DNA of 64,000 nucleotides from Kroppenstedtia sanguinis (GCF_050433445.1 NZ_JBNPXF010000001.1:186001-250000); one strand, 5' to 3'; numbered from the stretch's first letter, positions 20,501 to 29,786 are shown. Notes: generated by a model from the sequence alone, not told the origin. Program-made: numbers and translations.

Positions 20501-20524
20501 TCTTTAACCCCCTATGAATTTTAT

Positions 20525-20832
20525 CAGGCGTGTTTATTAACTATATTTTGGGTGGGGAGATCGTGTTCTACCACGCTCCGGTTGCCATCCGGCAAGGATG
20601 TGAAAGCTGGTCGCTCCAAATCTTCCGATCGGGCAGGGGCAAAACCTTACGGAAGCAACACAGGGAAGATGTTGCCCCTAAACGCCCTCTCTCCAGATTT
20701 TCCGCTGGGTAGGTTGGCTACCTTAATCTAGAGCTTCAGCTCCCTTGGATTGTAGTGCCCATGGCGCAAAGGTCGCTTTGGCAGCACACGACTCCCTTCT
20801 GTCGCCTATTTTCTGGTTAATCAACAGCCCTG
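20525..20832. mobile_element. Type A MITE, copy A1
   Basis: 308 bp from CAGGCGTGTTTATTA to TAATCAACAGCCCTG. Flanked by GAATTTTAT and GATTTTTAT (8 of 9 identical), a probable target duplication. It supplies the last two residues and stop codon of the SFCGS gene. No transposase. Confidence 0.85.
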
Positions 20833-21186
20833 GATTTTTATATATTCTTCCGTGAGCCGTCTCCCCAGCTCCTCTGTATCCATGAATCCAAAGCCGATCA
20901 CTTTTTTGCCTTCCCGCAGGGCGGTAATCCCGGCATCAATCGAACGAAGGCCATACTCTACGGGATATTGGTATTTGGTCTTCGCGGATAATGCCCCGGC
21001 ACCCCCGCTACCGCAGAAGGAAATGCCGAAGTCCGCTTCCTCTTTCTGCATATAGTCCCCTACCTTCATATCTGCACCGATCCCTGGAATCTGAATGGGG
21101 ATTCCACCTGCTGCCTCCACACCTTTGGCCACGTGCTGCCCTTTTCCCAATCGGTCTCCGATGACTACTTTCACTTTTCCTTCCAT
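20821..21186 (-). CDS. SFCGS glycine-rich protein of the DUF4310-4312 cluster
   Basis: 121 aa with the diagnostic ISFCGSGGAGAL. The N-terminal VVIGDRLGKGQHVAKGVEAA resembles a small nucleotide- or phosphate-binding fold. ATG 21186 (second Met) is preferred because GGAGG is eight bases upstream, versus one base for the first. The final codons (QGC stop) come from the inserted MITE, so the natural C-terminus was replaced by a couple of residues. The cysteine in SFCGS could in principle accept a phosphoryl group like PTS EIIB proteins, but this is speculation. Confidence 0.85.
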   Translation of the reverse strand: MEGKVKVVIGDRLGKGQHVAKGVEAAGGIPIQIPGIGADMKVGDYMQKEEADFGISFCGSGGAGALSAKTKYQYPVEYGLRSIDAGITALREGKKVIGFGFMDTEELGRRLTEEYIKIQGC

Positions 21187-21200
21187 TTTCATTCCTCCTT

Positions 21201-21560
21201 TTAGGATGGTTCCGCTGCTGCTGTTGCCAAATGAATGGCAAGCAGCATGATTTCGGTATTGTCAATCTTCCGCCCCTTGTTTTTTCCATAAGAGAGCAGA
21301 ATCTGTCGGCTGAGCTCTTTCATTTCTTCGCTGATCTGATCCCATAGCTCCTGTTCCAAGGGGGGGAGAGATTCACCTTTCTCCATTCGCCGGATCCAGG
21401 CCAACAGGTGCACACCCACCGCCAGCCAGCGTTCCTTGGAAAGAAGAAAGGGCATCGTCTCGGTCTGTGCTTGAACATTGCTCAATAACGTTTTTAATTC
21501 ATTCTTTTCTTGTGCTGACATGGGTTGTTGCTTAGAAATTTCCCGAATCAGATCATCCAT
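21201..21560 (-). CDS. Small PRD-domain protein
   Basis: About 119 aa, helical, with KERWLAVGVHLLAWIRR and a C-terminal NTEIMLLAIHLATAAA, as in the stand-alone PRD-like proteins of DUF4310 clusters. PRD modules are regulated by histidine phosphorylation from PTS proteins. It overlaps the amidohydrolase stop by a few bases; the exact ATG (21563 or 21560) is uncertain, with GGAAG just upstream. It probably modulates the PRD regulator of the same operon. Confidence 0.72.
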   Translation of the reverse strand: MDDLIREISKQQPMSAQEKNELKTLLSNVQAQTETMPFLLSKERWLAVGVHLLAWIRRMEKGESLPPLEQELWDQISEEMKELSRQILLSYGKNKGRKIDNTEIMLLAIHLATAAAEPS

Positions 21561-22683
21561 CATGCTTCCAAACCTTTCCCGATCGGATCGTGTAGAGTGC
21601 ATTTAATTGGGGGTTTCCCACCAGCTTTTCATTTTCGGAATCGAGCAGGGGTAGGGGACGAGAAATCATTTGGAGAATGGTAAGGTCAGCGACGGTTTGT
21701 TCTTTTAATGTTCCGATTTCGTCGGCTAAGCCCAATATCTTTGCAGGCATCCGGGTAGATGCTTCTACCACCTCCTCTAAGGAGAATCCAAGGGCTAAAA
21801 ATTTGTTCATCGTCGTCACCAAGCTGAATACGGGACCGTCGAAGTTCTGGCGATACAGATCACTACTGATCGAATGAAAGGGGATGTGAAGTTCCTTGGC
21901 TCTCTTCAGGGTGCGAAAGCTGAAACTGGAGCTTCCATGGCCAACGTCCAACCGTACGCCCCTCTGTAATGCCCGGTTCGCTTCCGGGATTAGCTCTCCA
22001 TTCCTATCCAAGATCTCGCCGGGTTTTCCATGAAAAGCATGGGTCACCACGTCCCCTTCATCTAAAAGATCCAGGATTTCCCCCAGTTGCGGGGGACCAT
22101 TTCCGATATGGACCATCAGAGGGAGTTTCATTTTTCGTGCCAGTTCCTTGGCAAGGTGCAAAGGTTTTAATCCGCTTTCCTTCACCACCGAACGGCTGAT
22201 CCGAGCCTTGATCCCCCGAATCAGCGGGTATTGCCGGATCCGTGCCTCTGTCTCCTCCAGCTTCAGTTGACTCAGGTCGGCCAGCTCAGAAAGCCCATCA
22301 CACAGTCCTTGGGAAGCGATGTTGATCCATAGCAGCACTTGGGTGTGGTTGCCCTCCACGACCTCTGTAAGAAAGGATGAAAAATCGCGGGATCCCGTGC
22401 TTCCGGCATCCACAACCGTGGCCACCCCTTGTGCCACCCCGATGCGATCAGCGCGGATTCCCAGTGAGGTGCGATGCTCAAATACATGAACATGGAGGTC
22501 GATCAGTCCCGGAGTGACCCAGCAGCTGGTAGCATCGATTCGCTCCTTGGCCGATGCTGACGGGATTGTACCCGGAGGGAATAAACCTACAATTTTCCCC
22601 TGATTCACCCCGATGTCCCGAACCCCCTGAAGGTGTTGGGAAGGATCCAGAAGGGTTCCATTTTGGATCAAAAGATCCATCAT
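21553..22683 (-). CDS. Amidohydrolase/deacetylase family metallohydrolase
   Basis: 376 aa TIM-barrel amidohydrolase of the subgroup found in DgaE/DgaF and DUF4310 clusters (related to dihydroorotase and N-acetylglucosamine-6-phosphate deacetylase types). The DLHVHVFEH metal motif is at about residues 60-70, a lysine follows in GIKARISRS, later histidines are in VHIGNGPP and THAFHG, and DVGHGSSSFS marks the C-terminal half. Such enzymes hydrolyse cyclic amides or deacylate; the substrate here is unknown. AGGAGGGA precedes the start. It is directly downstream of the regulator gene (15 bp) and overlaps the PRD gene. Confidence 0.85.
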   Translation of the reverse strand: MMDLLIQNGTLLDPSQHLQGVRDIGVNQGKIVGLFPPGTIPSASAKERIDATSCWVTPGLIDLHVHVFEHRTSLGIRADRIGVAQGVATVVDAGSTGSRDFSSFLTEVVEGNHTQVLLWINIASQGLCDGLSELADLSQLKLEETEARIRQYPLIRGIKARISRSVVKESGLKPLHLAKELARKMKLPLMVHIGNGPPQLGEILDLLDEGDVVTHAFHGKPGEILDRNGELIPEANRALQRGVRLDVGHGSSSFSFRTLKRAKELHIPFHSISSDLYRQNFDGPVFSLVTTMNKFLALGFSLEEVVEASTRMPAKILGLADEIGTLKEQTVADLTILQMISRPLPLLDSENEKLVGNPQLNALYTIRSGKVWKHDG

Positions 22684-22698
22684 TCCCTCCTCCTTTCT

Positions 22699-24570
22699 TC
22701 ACATGAAGTAACAAAGAATGGAATTGATTTCACTCTCGGGAAGGACGAAATTTTTTTCTCGCAAAATCCGCTCCAATTTAGTGCGAAGGGGTGTGGAGGG
22801 TTTGACAGTCAAGGGTGAATCCTCCACACCGGCCACGTCGTAAGTGGAACCGCAGGCGACTCGATTGGCCATCAACATCAGATGTAAAGTCAACGCTTCT
22901 GCTCTTTGCTCGTTTAGATCCTCCTTCATTTCTGACAGGATCTCCCGGCTGAGTTCAAATCCTTTACAGATCACTTCCTCGGTGAACTCTTCCATTGACG
23001 AGGGAGGGGAGGGCAGGGAGAGAGAGGTTTTTTTTCGGAGGGGATGGGAACGAAGTTGGGTAATGACCTTCTGTATGGAATCGAGGTCTTCTGGGGTAGG
23101 AATGCTGTGAACCACCACGACGGGCACCTTTGCCTTTACCTGGACCACACTGATGAGCAGATCCGGGTTCAGGGACTGAAGCTGGTTTTCCAACCCCAGC
23201 GCGGAGCAGCAGCCGATGACTTGGAGATGTCGAATTTCATGTTCCAAGATAGTTTTTAAGAATTGTGAGGTTCCCCTACCGGTTCCGCATACCACCAGCG
23301 CTTTAAACTCCCTTTTGTCCTGCATCCGCTTCAGTGAAGCGAGAAAATGAAGGGCGATATATCCGATATCCGAATCGGCGAAATGAATACCCAGTTTGGA
23401 AAAAACCTCGTGACAAGCTTGCTTCACCGCTTGGAACATATCTGGATCCGAACGGATGATATCGGAGATGAGAGGATTGGGATCCGCCACATCAGGCTGG
23501 TATTTTGATAATTTCTCTGTCAAGTGCACCAGCAAGTGCTCTTTCAAATGGACATCTCCGCGAAATTCGATATGGGTTTGCAGGCTGACCTGAGAAATCA
23601 ATTCCAATGTAAAGGAATAAAAATCGCTGAGGGTCCCGTTTTTCCCAATGGGCTGGATGAGTCGGATCCCATGCCAGCAGATAAAACTTACTTCATGCTC
23701 AGTCATCTCTACTACACCCAATTGCTTGGACAGATCGGCAAGTATTTCCTCATAAACACGGAATAGTTGCAATTTTTTTAGCCCGACAATTTCGTTGGCC
23801 TCCAGCAGGACTGAACGATGGGAACGCAGACGGTGGATCGCAATCCAGAGTCGAATGCAAGTTCCGATGATCGCCTGATCTGTAAAGCCCATCCCTGCGT
23901 GTTTTTCCGATTTTTCCGCCATCTCTTTGACCGCTTGGAAGAGAGACCGAATATCCTGGTGGGACAAACGGAATTTTTCCATGACCCAGGCCACCTTCAA
24001 GGGAACCTCATTGCCCTGAATGATCCCCTGGACGATCTCAAACATATAGCGTCCGCTAAGTATTTCTTGCAGAATATTTTCCAATACCAAACGTCGGTTG
24101 ATTTCCGTTGCGGTCAACTGAATGCCGGACCGACTGCGTTCCACAATCACATTCCAGTTTTCCAGAAAGCTTTCTGCCATGGACAGATCGGTCACCACAG
24201 TATTTCTGCTGACATTCAGTTTTTTCGCCAAATCCTTGATTTTGATTGGATCATCTCGTAACAATAGTACCAACAGTAGCTGTTGCATCCTTTCTTGCGG
24301 ATGGAGGAGGAGATCGACTCTTTCGGGATTCATTAAAAGGTTTTGCAATCGGTTTGGGTCGTGGATGTCCTTGTCAATCCAGATCCCTTTATTCGGCTGA
24401 GATTGCAGTTGGACCTGATGCTGTTGCAACCAAGAGCGAACCGATTCCAGATCATATTTCACGGTTCGCTCACTCACCTGCAATTCCCGGGCTAACTCTT
24501 TAATCCGGACAGGACCCCGCGATTCTAAAATCATGCAAATCAATTGATAAGACCGTGATGTTAAATGCAT
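22699..24570 (-). CDS. BglG/MtlR-type transcriptional activator with PRD and EIIB domains
   Basis: 623 aa. Two N-terminal HTH units (KELARELQVSERTVKYDLE and KDLAKKLNVSRNTVVTDLS), then two PRDs (about residues 180-390), an EIIB-like domain with a phosphorylatable Cys in VVCGTGRGTSQFL (about residue 426), and an extra C-terminal PRD/EIIA-like helical region. This is the layout of PTS-controlled activators such as MtlR/LicR-type proteins. AGGAGG at ideal distance supports ATG 24570. It is the first gene of the operon and has a cre-like site upstream, so catabolite control is likely. It implies that the transport system downstream feels PTS phosphorylation. Confidence 0.88.
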   Translation of the reverse strand: MHLTSRSYQLICMILESRGPVRIKELARELQVSERTVKYDLESVRSWLQQHQVQLQSQPNKGIWIDKDIHDPNRLQNLLMNPERVDLLLHPQERMQQLLLVLLLRDDPIKIKDLAKKLNVSRNTVVTDLSMAESFLENWNVIVERSRSGIQLTATEINRRLVLENILQEILSGRYMFEIVQGIIQGNEVPLKVAWVMEKFRLSHQDIRSLFQAVKEMAEKSEKHAGMGFTDQAIIGTCIRLWIAIHRLRSHRSVLLEANEIVGLKKLQLFRVYEEILADLSKQLGVVEMTEHEVSFICWHGIRLIQPIGKNGTLSDFYSFTLELISQVSLQTHIEFRGDVHLKEHLLVHLTEKLSKYQPDVADPNPLISDIIRSDPDMFQAVKQACHEVFSKLGIHFADSDIGYIALHFLASLKRMQDKREFKALVVCGTGRGTSQFLKTILEHEIRHLQVIGCCSALGLENQLQSLNPDLLISVVQVKAKVPVVVVHSIPTPEDLDSIQKVITQLRSHPLRKKTSLSLPSPPSSMEEFTEEVICKGFELSREILSEMKEDLNEQRAEALTLHLMLMANRVACGSTYDVAGVEDSPLTVKPSTPLRTKLERILREKNFVLPESEINSILCYFM

Positions 24571-24613
24571 GATTTACCTCCTATCGGGGTGGCGATGGTT
24601 CATAGGAAATTAT

Positions 24614-24629
24614 ATGACAGCGCTTTCAT
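24614..24629 (-). promoter_or_regulatory. CcpA cre-like site
   Basis: ATGACAGCGCTTTCAT is a near-perfect palindrome and differs from the cre consensus WTGNAANCGNWNNCW at one fixed position. It lies 44 bp upstream of the regulator start, where binding would repress the whole operon in the presence of preferred sugars. Confidence 0.6.
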
Positions 24630-24852
24630 TTATTGAAGAACGAATTCTTTCACTATGAATTGGTGCAGCTTTTGATACATTTCACTGCTCGGATCCGGAA
24701 TCGGATGATGAAAATCCAAGTCGCGAACAGGACAAAGTGGGACAAAGTTCACACCTTTTATTTCGGAGTCTATTGTTTCATAATAAGACTTGTGGGACTG
24801 TTTCAGGCTTTATCCATCGGATGAGCCTGATTCCATCATCAGAAGAAAGAAG

Positions 24853-25872
24853 TTGAAACGATTGAGCCAAGATAGAAAGACAATCCAGGAGATCCCTTAT
24901 TCGGTACTCGATCTTTCCCCGATTATCCAGGGAGGCACACCTGCTCAATCTCTGCAAAACACCTTGGATTTAGCCCGTCATGCGGAAAACTGGGGATATA
25001 CCCGTTACTGGGTGGCTGAACACCACAACATGCCAGGGGTCGCCAGTGCAGCGACATCCGTCGTGATCGGGCGGGTAGCAGCGGAAACGGAAAAAATCCG
25101 GGTGGGTTCCGGTGGGATCATGTTGCCCAATCATGCTCCCTTGATGATCGCAGAACAGTTTGGAACCTTGGAATCCCTGTTTCCCGGTCGGATCGATCTC
25201 GGTCTCGGACGGGCGCCGGGGACGGATCAACTGACGGCACGGGCTCTGCGCCGGGACGGCAGGAGCAGTGGTCAATTTTTCCCTGAGTTGTTAGCAGAAT
25301 TACGGGGTTATTTCGCTGGGAAAAACCCGGTACGGGCTTTTCCTGGGGAGGGATCGGACCTCCCGATCTGGTTGTTGGGCTCTAGCGATTTCAGTGCCCG
25401 ATTAGCTGCGGAGCTGGGATTGCCCTTCGCTTTTGCCAGCCACTTTTCCCCCGAATACACCGTGCCGGCTCTTCGCCTCTATCGGGAAAACTTCCAGCCC
25501 TCAGAGGTATTGGATGAGCCCCACGCGATGATTGGAATCAATGTGATCGCAGCGGATGAGGAAGAGGAGGCTCATCGGTTGAGCACTTCGATGCTGCAGC
25601 AGTTTATCAGTATGGTGCGGAACCGGCCAGAACCCTTGCAACCGCCGGTAGAGGATATAGATGCCATCTGGAACGAATATGAGCAGGCAGCCGTCACCAG
25701 ACAGTTGGCCGGCTCCGTGATCGGAGCTCCCCAGACGGTTAAAGAAGGCTTGCAACAATTATTAGATGAAACCCAGGCGGATGAAATAATGATCAATGCC
25801 GCGATTTTTGATCATGCCGCCCGCCTGCACTCCTTTGAACTGGTGTCTGAGATCTTCAAGGGAAGTCGTTAA
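24853..25872 (+). CDS. LLM-class flavin-dependent oxidoreductase
   Basis: About 339 aa bacterial luciferase-like monooxygenase family protein, of the subgroup starting IPYSVLDLSPIIQGG. Typical segments are YWVAEHHNMPGVASAATSV, VGSGGIMLPNHAPLMIAEQF and RIDLGLGRAPGTDQ; the barrel binds reduced FMN or F420. The start is uncertain: TTG 24853 follows AAGAAAGAAG, while TTG 24790 and 24862 have no good ribosome binding site. It is followed 32 bp later by an NAD(P)-binding protein gene, probably co-transcribed. The substrate is unknown. Confidence 0.88.
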   Translation: MKRLSQDRKTIQEIPYSVLDLSPIIQGGTPAQSLQNTLDLARHAENWGYTRYWVAEHHNMPGVASAATSVVIGRVAAETEKIRVGSGGIMLPNHAPLMIAEQFGTLESLFPGRIDLGLGRAPGTDQLTARALRRDGRSSGQFFPELLAELRGYFAGKNPVRAFPGEGSDLPIWLLGSSDFSARLAAELGLPFAFASHFSPEYTVPALRLYRENFQPSEVLDEPHAMIGINVIAADEEEEAHRLSTSMLQQFISMVRNRPEPLQPPVEDIDAIWNEYEQAAVTRQLAGSVIGAPQTVKEGLQQLLDETQADEIMINAAIFDHAARLHSFELVSEIFKGSR

Positions 25873-25904
25873 TTCCATCTCATCATCCAATAGGAGGGAT
25901 TCAG

Positions 25905-26543
25905 ATGAAAGTAACCGTGATCGGTGCCAACGGAAAAATTGGTAGACATCTCGTTCGACTGCTGGGAAAAAGCGATCATCAGGTACGTGCGGTGATCCGC
26001 AATGAAGAACAACAGCCGGATATGGAGAAGTTGGGTGCCGATGAGGTCGTGGTGGCGGATCTGGAAAAAACCGTGGATCACGCTGTGGCAGGATGTGAAG
26101 CCATCGTCTTTACAGCGGGTTCCGGTGGCCATACCGGAGGGGATAAAACGCTTCTGGTCGACCTGGACGGCGCCTTCAAAACAATCGATGCGGGTGTCGC
26201 CCAGGGTGTAGAGCGTTTTATCATGGTCAGCTCGATGATGGCGGATCGGCCGGAGCAGGGTCCCGATAAAATGAGACACTATTTTGTGGCTAAAAACCGT
26301 GCCGATGAACGGTTGCGGGCCAGTGGCCTCAATTACACCATCATCCGTCCCGGCCACTTGACCGACGACTCGGGAAAGGGAACCATATTGATTCCAAAAA
26401 ATCAAGAAACCTACGGGGAGATTCCCCGCGCTGACGTCGCTGCCGTGATTGTGAAATCTCTGCAGAAAGAGCCTACTTACCGCCGCACCTTCGACCTGCT
26501 GACCGGGAATACCCCGATCTCCCAGGCCCTGGATTCCCTCTGA
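25905..26543 (+). CDS. NAD(P)-binding NmrA/YhfK-like oxidoreductase
   Basis: 212 aa Rossmann protein, atypical short-chain dehydrogenase type. The N-terminal VIGANGKIGRHLVRLL glycine motif binds NAD(P). VFTAGSGGHTGGDK and SGLNYTIIRPGHL follow as in YhfK/YwnB-like proteins. There is no classical YxxxK, and the cluster gives no substrate. GGAGGG six bases upstream of ATG. Probably one transcript with the LLM gene; the pair may act in flavin/NADPH redox or detoxification (inference). Confidence 0.85.
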   Translation: MKVTVIGANGKIGRHLVRLLGKSDHQVRAVIRNEEQQPDMEKLGADEVVVADLEKTVDHAVAGCEAIVFTAGSGGHTGGDKTLLVDLDGAFKTIDAGVAQGVERFIMVSSMMADRPEQGPDKMRHYFVAKNRADERLRASGLNYTIIRPGHLTDDSGKGTILIPKNQETYGEIPRADVAAVIVKSLQKEPTYRRTFDLLTGNTPISQALDSL

Positions 26544-26599
26544 TTTAGAGTGGTGGAAAGGTACTGGCTCTTCTACCCAACGAGATAGAACCTAAATGA

Positions 26600-26637
26600 A
26601 ACCCCCGGCTTCCCAGTTGAATGGGAGCCGGGGGTTT
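26600..26637 (+). terminator. Terminator between oxidoreductase and PTS remnant
   Basis: AACCCCCGGCTTCCCA pairs with TGGGAGCCGGGGGTTT around GTTGAA. It can serve both converging genes. Confidence 0.8.
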
Positions 26638-26649
26638 GGTGCTCATTAT

Positions 26650-27771
26650 CTAAAACAACCGGAGAATGTAGCCCAAGAGGAGCCCCACCACGCCGAAGTC
26701 GGTGTCGCCAAAGGTGGTGTTTTCGAAGCCTAGATCTCCGAGAATGGGAAGCAGTAGAGCTGGCAGAAAGCTAATTAAGAGTCCGTTGACGATCGCCCCC
26801 AGGATCGCCCCTCTTCTGCCGCCGGTGGCGTTACCGAAAACTCCGGCAGTGGCACCGGTAAAGAAGTGAGGAACCAGTCCCGGAATGATCAGGGGGGCTC
26901 CGATCGCCCCCAGAATGCCCAGTCCGATCAAACCTCCGAGGAAACTGCATAAGAAACCGAGAATGACGGCAGTGGGAGCGAAATTGAACATTACCGGACA
27001 ATCCAGTGCCGGTTTGGCATCGGGAACCAATTTTTCGGCGATGCCCTGGAATGCGGGAACAATTTCCGCCAACATCATCCGTACCCCCGCTAGGATGACG
27101 TAGAGACCCGCTGCAAACATCAAGGCTTGCATCAGAGCGAACATCACATAATTTTGGCCTTCCGCTACTTTGGCGGTCACGTCAGGTCCTGCGGCCAGCA
27201 CGACGACCAGATAGACCAGGATCATGGTCAAGGCAGTGGAAACCGTGGTGTCCCGCAGAAAGCCGAGCCCTTGCGGCAACTTGATATCTTCCGTCGACTT
27301 CTTAGGATTTCCGAGCCATTTTCCTATCAAGCCTGCAGAAATGTAACCAAAGGTGCCAAAGTGTCCGATCGCCAGATTATTATCTCCGGTGATTTTTCGA
27401 ACAAAGGGTTGGGCCAAGGCAGGCATGACAGCCATCAATAATCCCAGAATGAGCGAACCGATCAGAATCGCTGTCATTCCGCTGATTTGTGCTGTGGACA
27501 GCACCAGGGACAAAAGGCAAGCCATGAAGAAAGCATGATGACCGGTCAGGAACACATATTTGAAAGGCGTAAATCTGGCGATCAACAGATTGAATACAAA
27601 GCCGAGGCTCATGATAATCGCTGTCTGTTGACCCAATGTTTTGACGGTGACTCCGACGATGGCTTCATTATTAGGGATCAGTCCCCGAATGCCGAATCCT
27701 TTATTCAAAATCTCTCCCAGAGGGTTCAGGGATTGGATAAGCCGAGGCAGCCTGGCGCCACTGGAACTCAT
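26650..27771 (-). pseudogene. 5'-truncated ascorbate-type PTS EIIC (UlaA family)
   Basis: About 373 codons of a UlaA/SgaT-like PTS permease. NPLGEILNKGFGIRG, PNNEAIVGVTVKTLGQQT and FLTGHHAFFMA are family segments, and many membrane helices follow. Family members are around 450-470 aa; the first about 70-90 residues (first helices) are missing, and the frame upstream of about 27770 does not restore them. The EIIA and EIIB genes that should accompany it are absent. It probably no longer transports. It abuts the pglZ remnant in the opposite orientation, so both were likely cut by the same rearrangement. Confidence 0.8.
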
Positions 27772-27906
27772 CCGCTTTCAGACACAGGCCATAACCTGAC
27801 GGATCAGGCGGATCTTGTACTCCTGGATAACCTCCTCTGTGTGGGCTAAATCTTTGCGAATGGTACCGCGGAGACCCCCAGTTCATGAACTAAATCATCG
27901 ATTCGG

Positions 27907-28722
27907 GGGCGGCGGGTAGTCTATCTGTATCACAATCGGGCCGATGCTACTGGAGATCAGCAGGTGACGGAGACCTACACCTTTGACGACGTTCAGCAGG
28001 CGATCCAAGAACTGGAACGCGTGGTGAGCAAACTGACCGGTACCTTCGGTGGGAAGCGGATCTTCATCACCGCGGATCACGGGTTTTTGTATCAGCACTC
28101 TCCAGTGAAAGCAGACCGGTTGGCTGAGCGGGTGGAGGGGAAAGTGACCGAGTAACACCGCCGTTTTGCCCTCGGTCGCGATTTGACGACGCCTGCAGGG
28201 TCCTAACGTGTCTCTCTCGATTATTTGGATCTCGATCTGGAGGCAGTGGTGGCCAAGGGATTGAACCATTTCAAAGCGGGAGGTGGAATGAAGTTTGTCC
28301 ACGGTGGGGCGATGCCTCAGGAAGTAGTGGTTCCCGTGATCCAATATCGGGAGATTCACGGCCAAGGGCGGAAAAAGGAGGAAGCCTATGTGGATGTCCG
28401 GGTGGCGATGCGCTCCAAGGTGATCACTCACTACCAGTTTCACGTCCTCTTTTTCCAGGAACAGAAGGTGTCCCGAGAGTTCCGTCCCCGCCATCTGCGA
28501 GCGGCTTTTTACAAAGGGGAGGAACGGATCTCCAATGAAATGACCCTCGTCTTTGACAGCGACCGGGAAGCACCGGAGCGCCACCGGGAGATCACCTTTA
28601 CACTAGTGGAAGGAAGGGACTTCCTAGGCGAGCCCTGCATCCTACGGTTGGAAGACGTCACCGGCGCAAAGACGGAGCTGTACGTGGAAGAACCCTTTGA
28701 GTTGAGAGTGTATGATATCTGA
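27907..28722 (+). pseudogene. pglZ: pglZ (BREX) remnant
   Basis: One continuous frame encodes the C-terminal third of a BREX-type PglZ, a phosphatase-fold protein of phage-exclusion systems. It starts RVVYLYHNRADATG, then FITADHGFLYQHSPVK, and after two in-frame TAA stops (28153 and 28204) resumes with FVHGGAMPQEVVVPVI and LYVEEPFELRVYDI. The N-terminus and all other brx genes are absent from the window. The two nonsense codons plus truncation make it a clear relic of a lost defence island. Confidence 0.88.
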
Positions 28723-28734
28723 AATGAAACAAGC

Positions 28735-28768
28735 AGACCTGGGTCCCAAAGGGGCCAAGGTCTTTTGT
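28735..28768 (+). terminator. Terminator after pglZ remnant
   Basis: AGACCTGGGTCCC pairs imperfectly with GGGGCCAAGGTCT, followed by TTTGTT. Confidence 0.6.
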
Positions 28769-28832
28769 TGAATCGCATAGATGCTTTTGATGAAATAACT
28801 TAAGCGCCTCACTTATTTTCCCGCCTTGAAAT

Positions 28833-28860
28833 TTGACTCACATTTATCGGACATGATATT
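28833..28860 (+). promoter_or_regulatory. Promoter of toxin-antitoxin operon
   Basis: TTGACT (28833-28838), 16 bp, GATATT (28855-28860), 55 bp before the antitoxin start. The region is A/T-rich compared with its flanks. The call is by eye. Confidence 0.5.
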
Positions 28861-28914
28861 TTTAGCTTATCTGAAACATTATCGGACTTTTGGAGCCAAA
28901 TGGAGGGATCCCTG

Positions 28915-29160
28915 TTGAGTATCGGGAAAGAAGATCTTCACAGGCTTGTGGATCGCTTGCGTGAGCAAGACAAAAAAAGCGCATACGACTTTCTTCGCTA
29001 CTTGATCGACCGACAGCAGAATCAGCGGAATCCTTACCACCACATTGACCAGTTAGAGCCGGAAGATGTTCCCTTTAACCAAGAGGAACAGGAGCAGTTC
29101 GACAGTGATGATGAGGAAACCGTCTCTCTGAAGGATTTAAAGCGTGAGCTCAAGTTATAA
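28915..29160 (+). CDS. Antitoxin of a RelE/ParE-type pair
   Basis: 81 aa from TTG 28915, chosen because GGAGGG is seven bases upstream; an in-frame ATG at 28900 lies inside that ribosome binding site. The N-terminal half is helical and may bind DNA or dimerise (KEDLHRLVDRLREQDKKSAY). The C-terminal half is acidic (NQEEQEQFDSDDEETV) and ends in a helix likely to wrap the toxin. It overlaps the toxin gene by 17 nt, so translation is coupled. Its exact antitoxin family is not assigned. Confidence 0.78.
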   Translation: MSIGKEDLHRLVDRLREQDKKSAYDFLRYLIDRQQNQRNPYHHIDQLEPEDVPFNQEEQEQFDSDDEETVSLKDLKRELKL

Positions 29161-29410
29161 GGTTGAGTTGAAACGGCCGGCATCCAAGTTCCTTGCCAAG
29201 CAGGATCGCCCGACACAAAAACGGATCATTCAGGCGCTGGAGGGGTTGGAGAAGACTCCGCCGGAGGGGGATATCAAGCCGATGAAAGGACAGCCCGGCC
29301 TTTATCGGCTCCGGATGGGTACATACCGAGCCGTTTACGAAGTGGATTACTCAGAGCAAATCGTTCATATAAAAGTGATCGGAAACCGTGGGGATGTTTA
29401 TAAGGGATGA
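29144..29410 (+). CDS. RelE/ParE superfamily toxin
   Basis: 88 aa from GTG 29144. Typical fold-defining segments: YKVELKRPASKFLAKQ, IIQALEGLEKTPPEGDIKPM, LYRLRMGTYRAVYEVD and a terminal IHIKVIGNRGDVYK-like strand. RelE-group members cleave mRNA on the ribosome, ParE-group members poison gyrase; the conserved R (YRLRMGTYR) and terminal Y/K favour a RelE-like nuclease, without certainty. It is second in a two-gene operon with a strong terminator behind. Confidence 0.88.
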   Translation: MSSSYKVELKRPASKFLAKQDRPTQKRIIQALEGLEKTPPEGDIKPMKGQPGLYRLRMGTYRAVYEVDYSEQIVHIKVIGNRGDVYKG

Positions 29411-29418
29411 GAGCATGA

Positions 29419-29456
29419 AAAAGCTGATCCTAGCCTTGAAGGATCAGCTTTTTGAT
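29419..29456 (+). terminator. Terminator of toxin-antitoxin operon
   Basis: AAGCTGATCC (29421-29430) pairs with GGATCAGCTT (29441-29450), followed by TTTGATTT. Confidence 0.85.
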
Positions 29457-29732
29457 TTATTTCCACTCTAAAGGTAAATACTACACGTATCTCGGACTAG
29501 CCCCATTTTTGAATACCGCAACAAGGCTGTATATCTCGATAAACTGGGGGATTTAACGCAGGAATTCGTGTCATAGAAGAGGTGTGGGCCAAGAAAGCCA
29601 GTGGCCATGATGTTCAGTTTTTTCGCTTTTGCTGAGACTCCCAACCATCTATCACAATCGTTGGAAGTACCTCTTTCGGGGCACACTTAAGGGTACCTTT
29701 ACTACCATTCATCCTCTAAGCAAGAAAATATG
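29457..29732. other. Non-coding stretch with a possible TPR-regulator crumb
   Basis: No intact gene. In one plus-strand frame around 29508-29565 the codons read FEYRNKAVYLDKLGDLTQ, resembling the YFGLQRNKAIYLERLG segment of the RNPP regulator at 7028-8359. This may be a relic of another paralog; it is short and judged by eye. Confidence 0.3.
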
Positions 29733-29774
29733 ATCCGGCGACTCTTTCCATAGAAAGAGTCGCCGGATTTTTTT
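29733..29774. terminator. Terminator downstream of lysR
   Basis: ATCCGGCGACTCTTT pairs perfectly with AAAGAGTCGCCGGAT, followed by seven T on the plus strand. On the minus strand it lies just after the LysR stop. Confidence 0.8.
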
Positions 29775-29786
29775 GTGATCCCTTTT

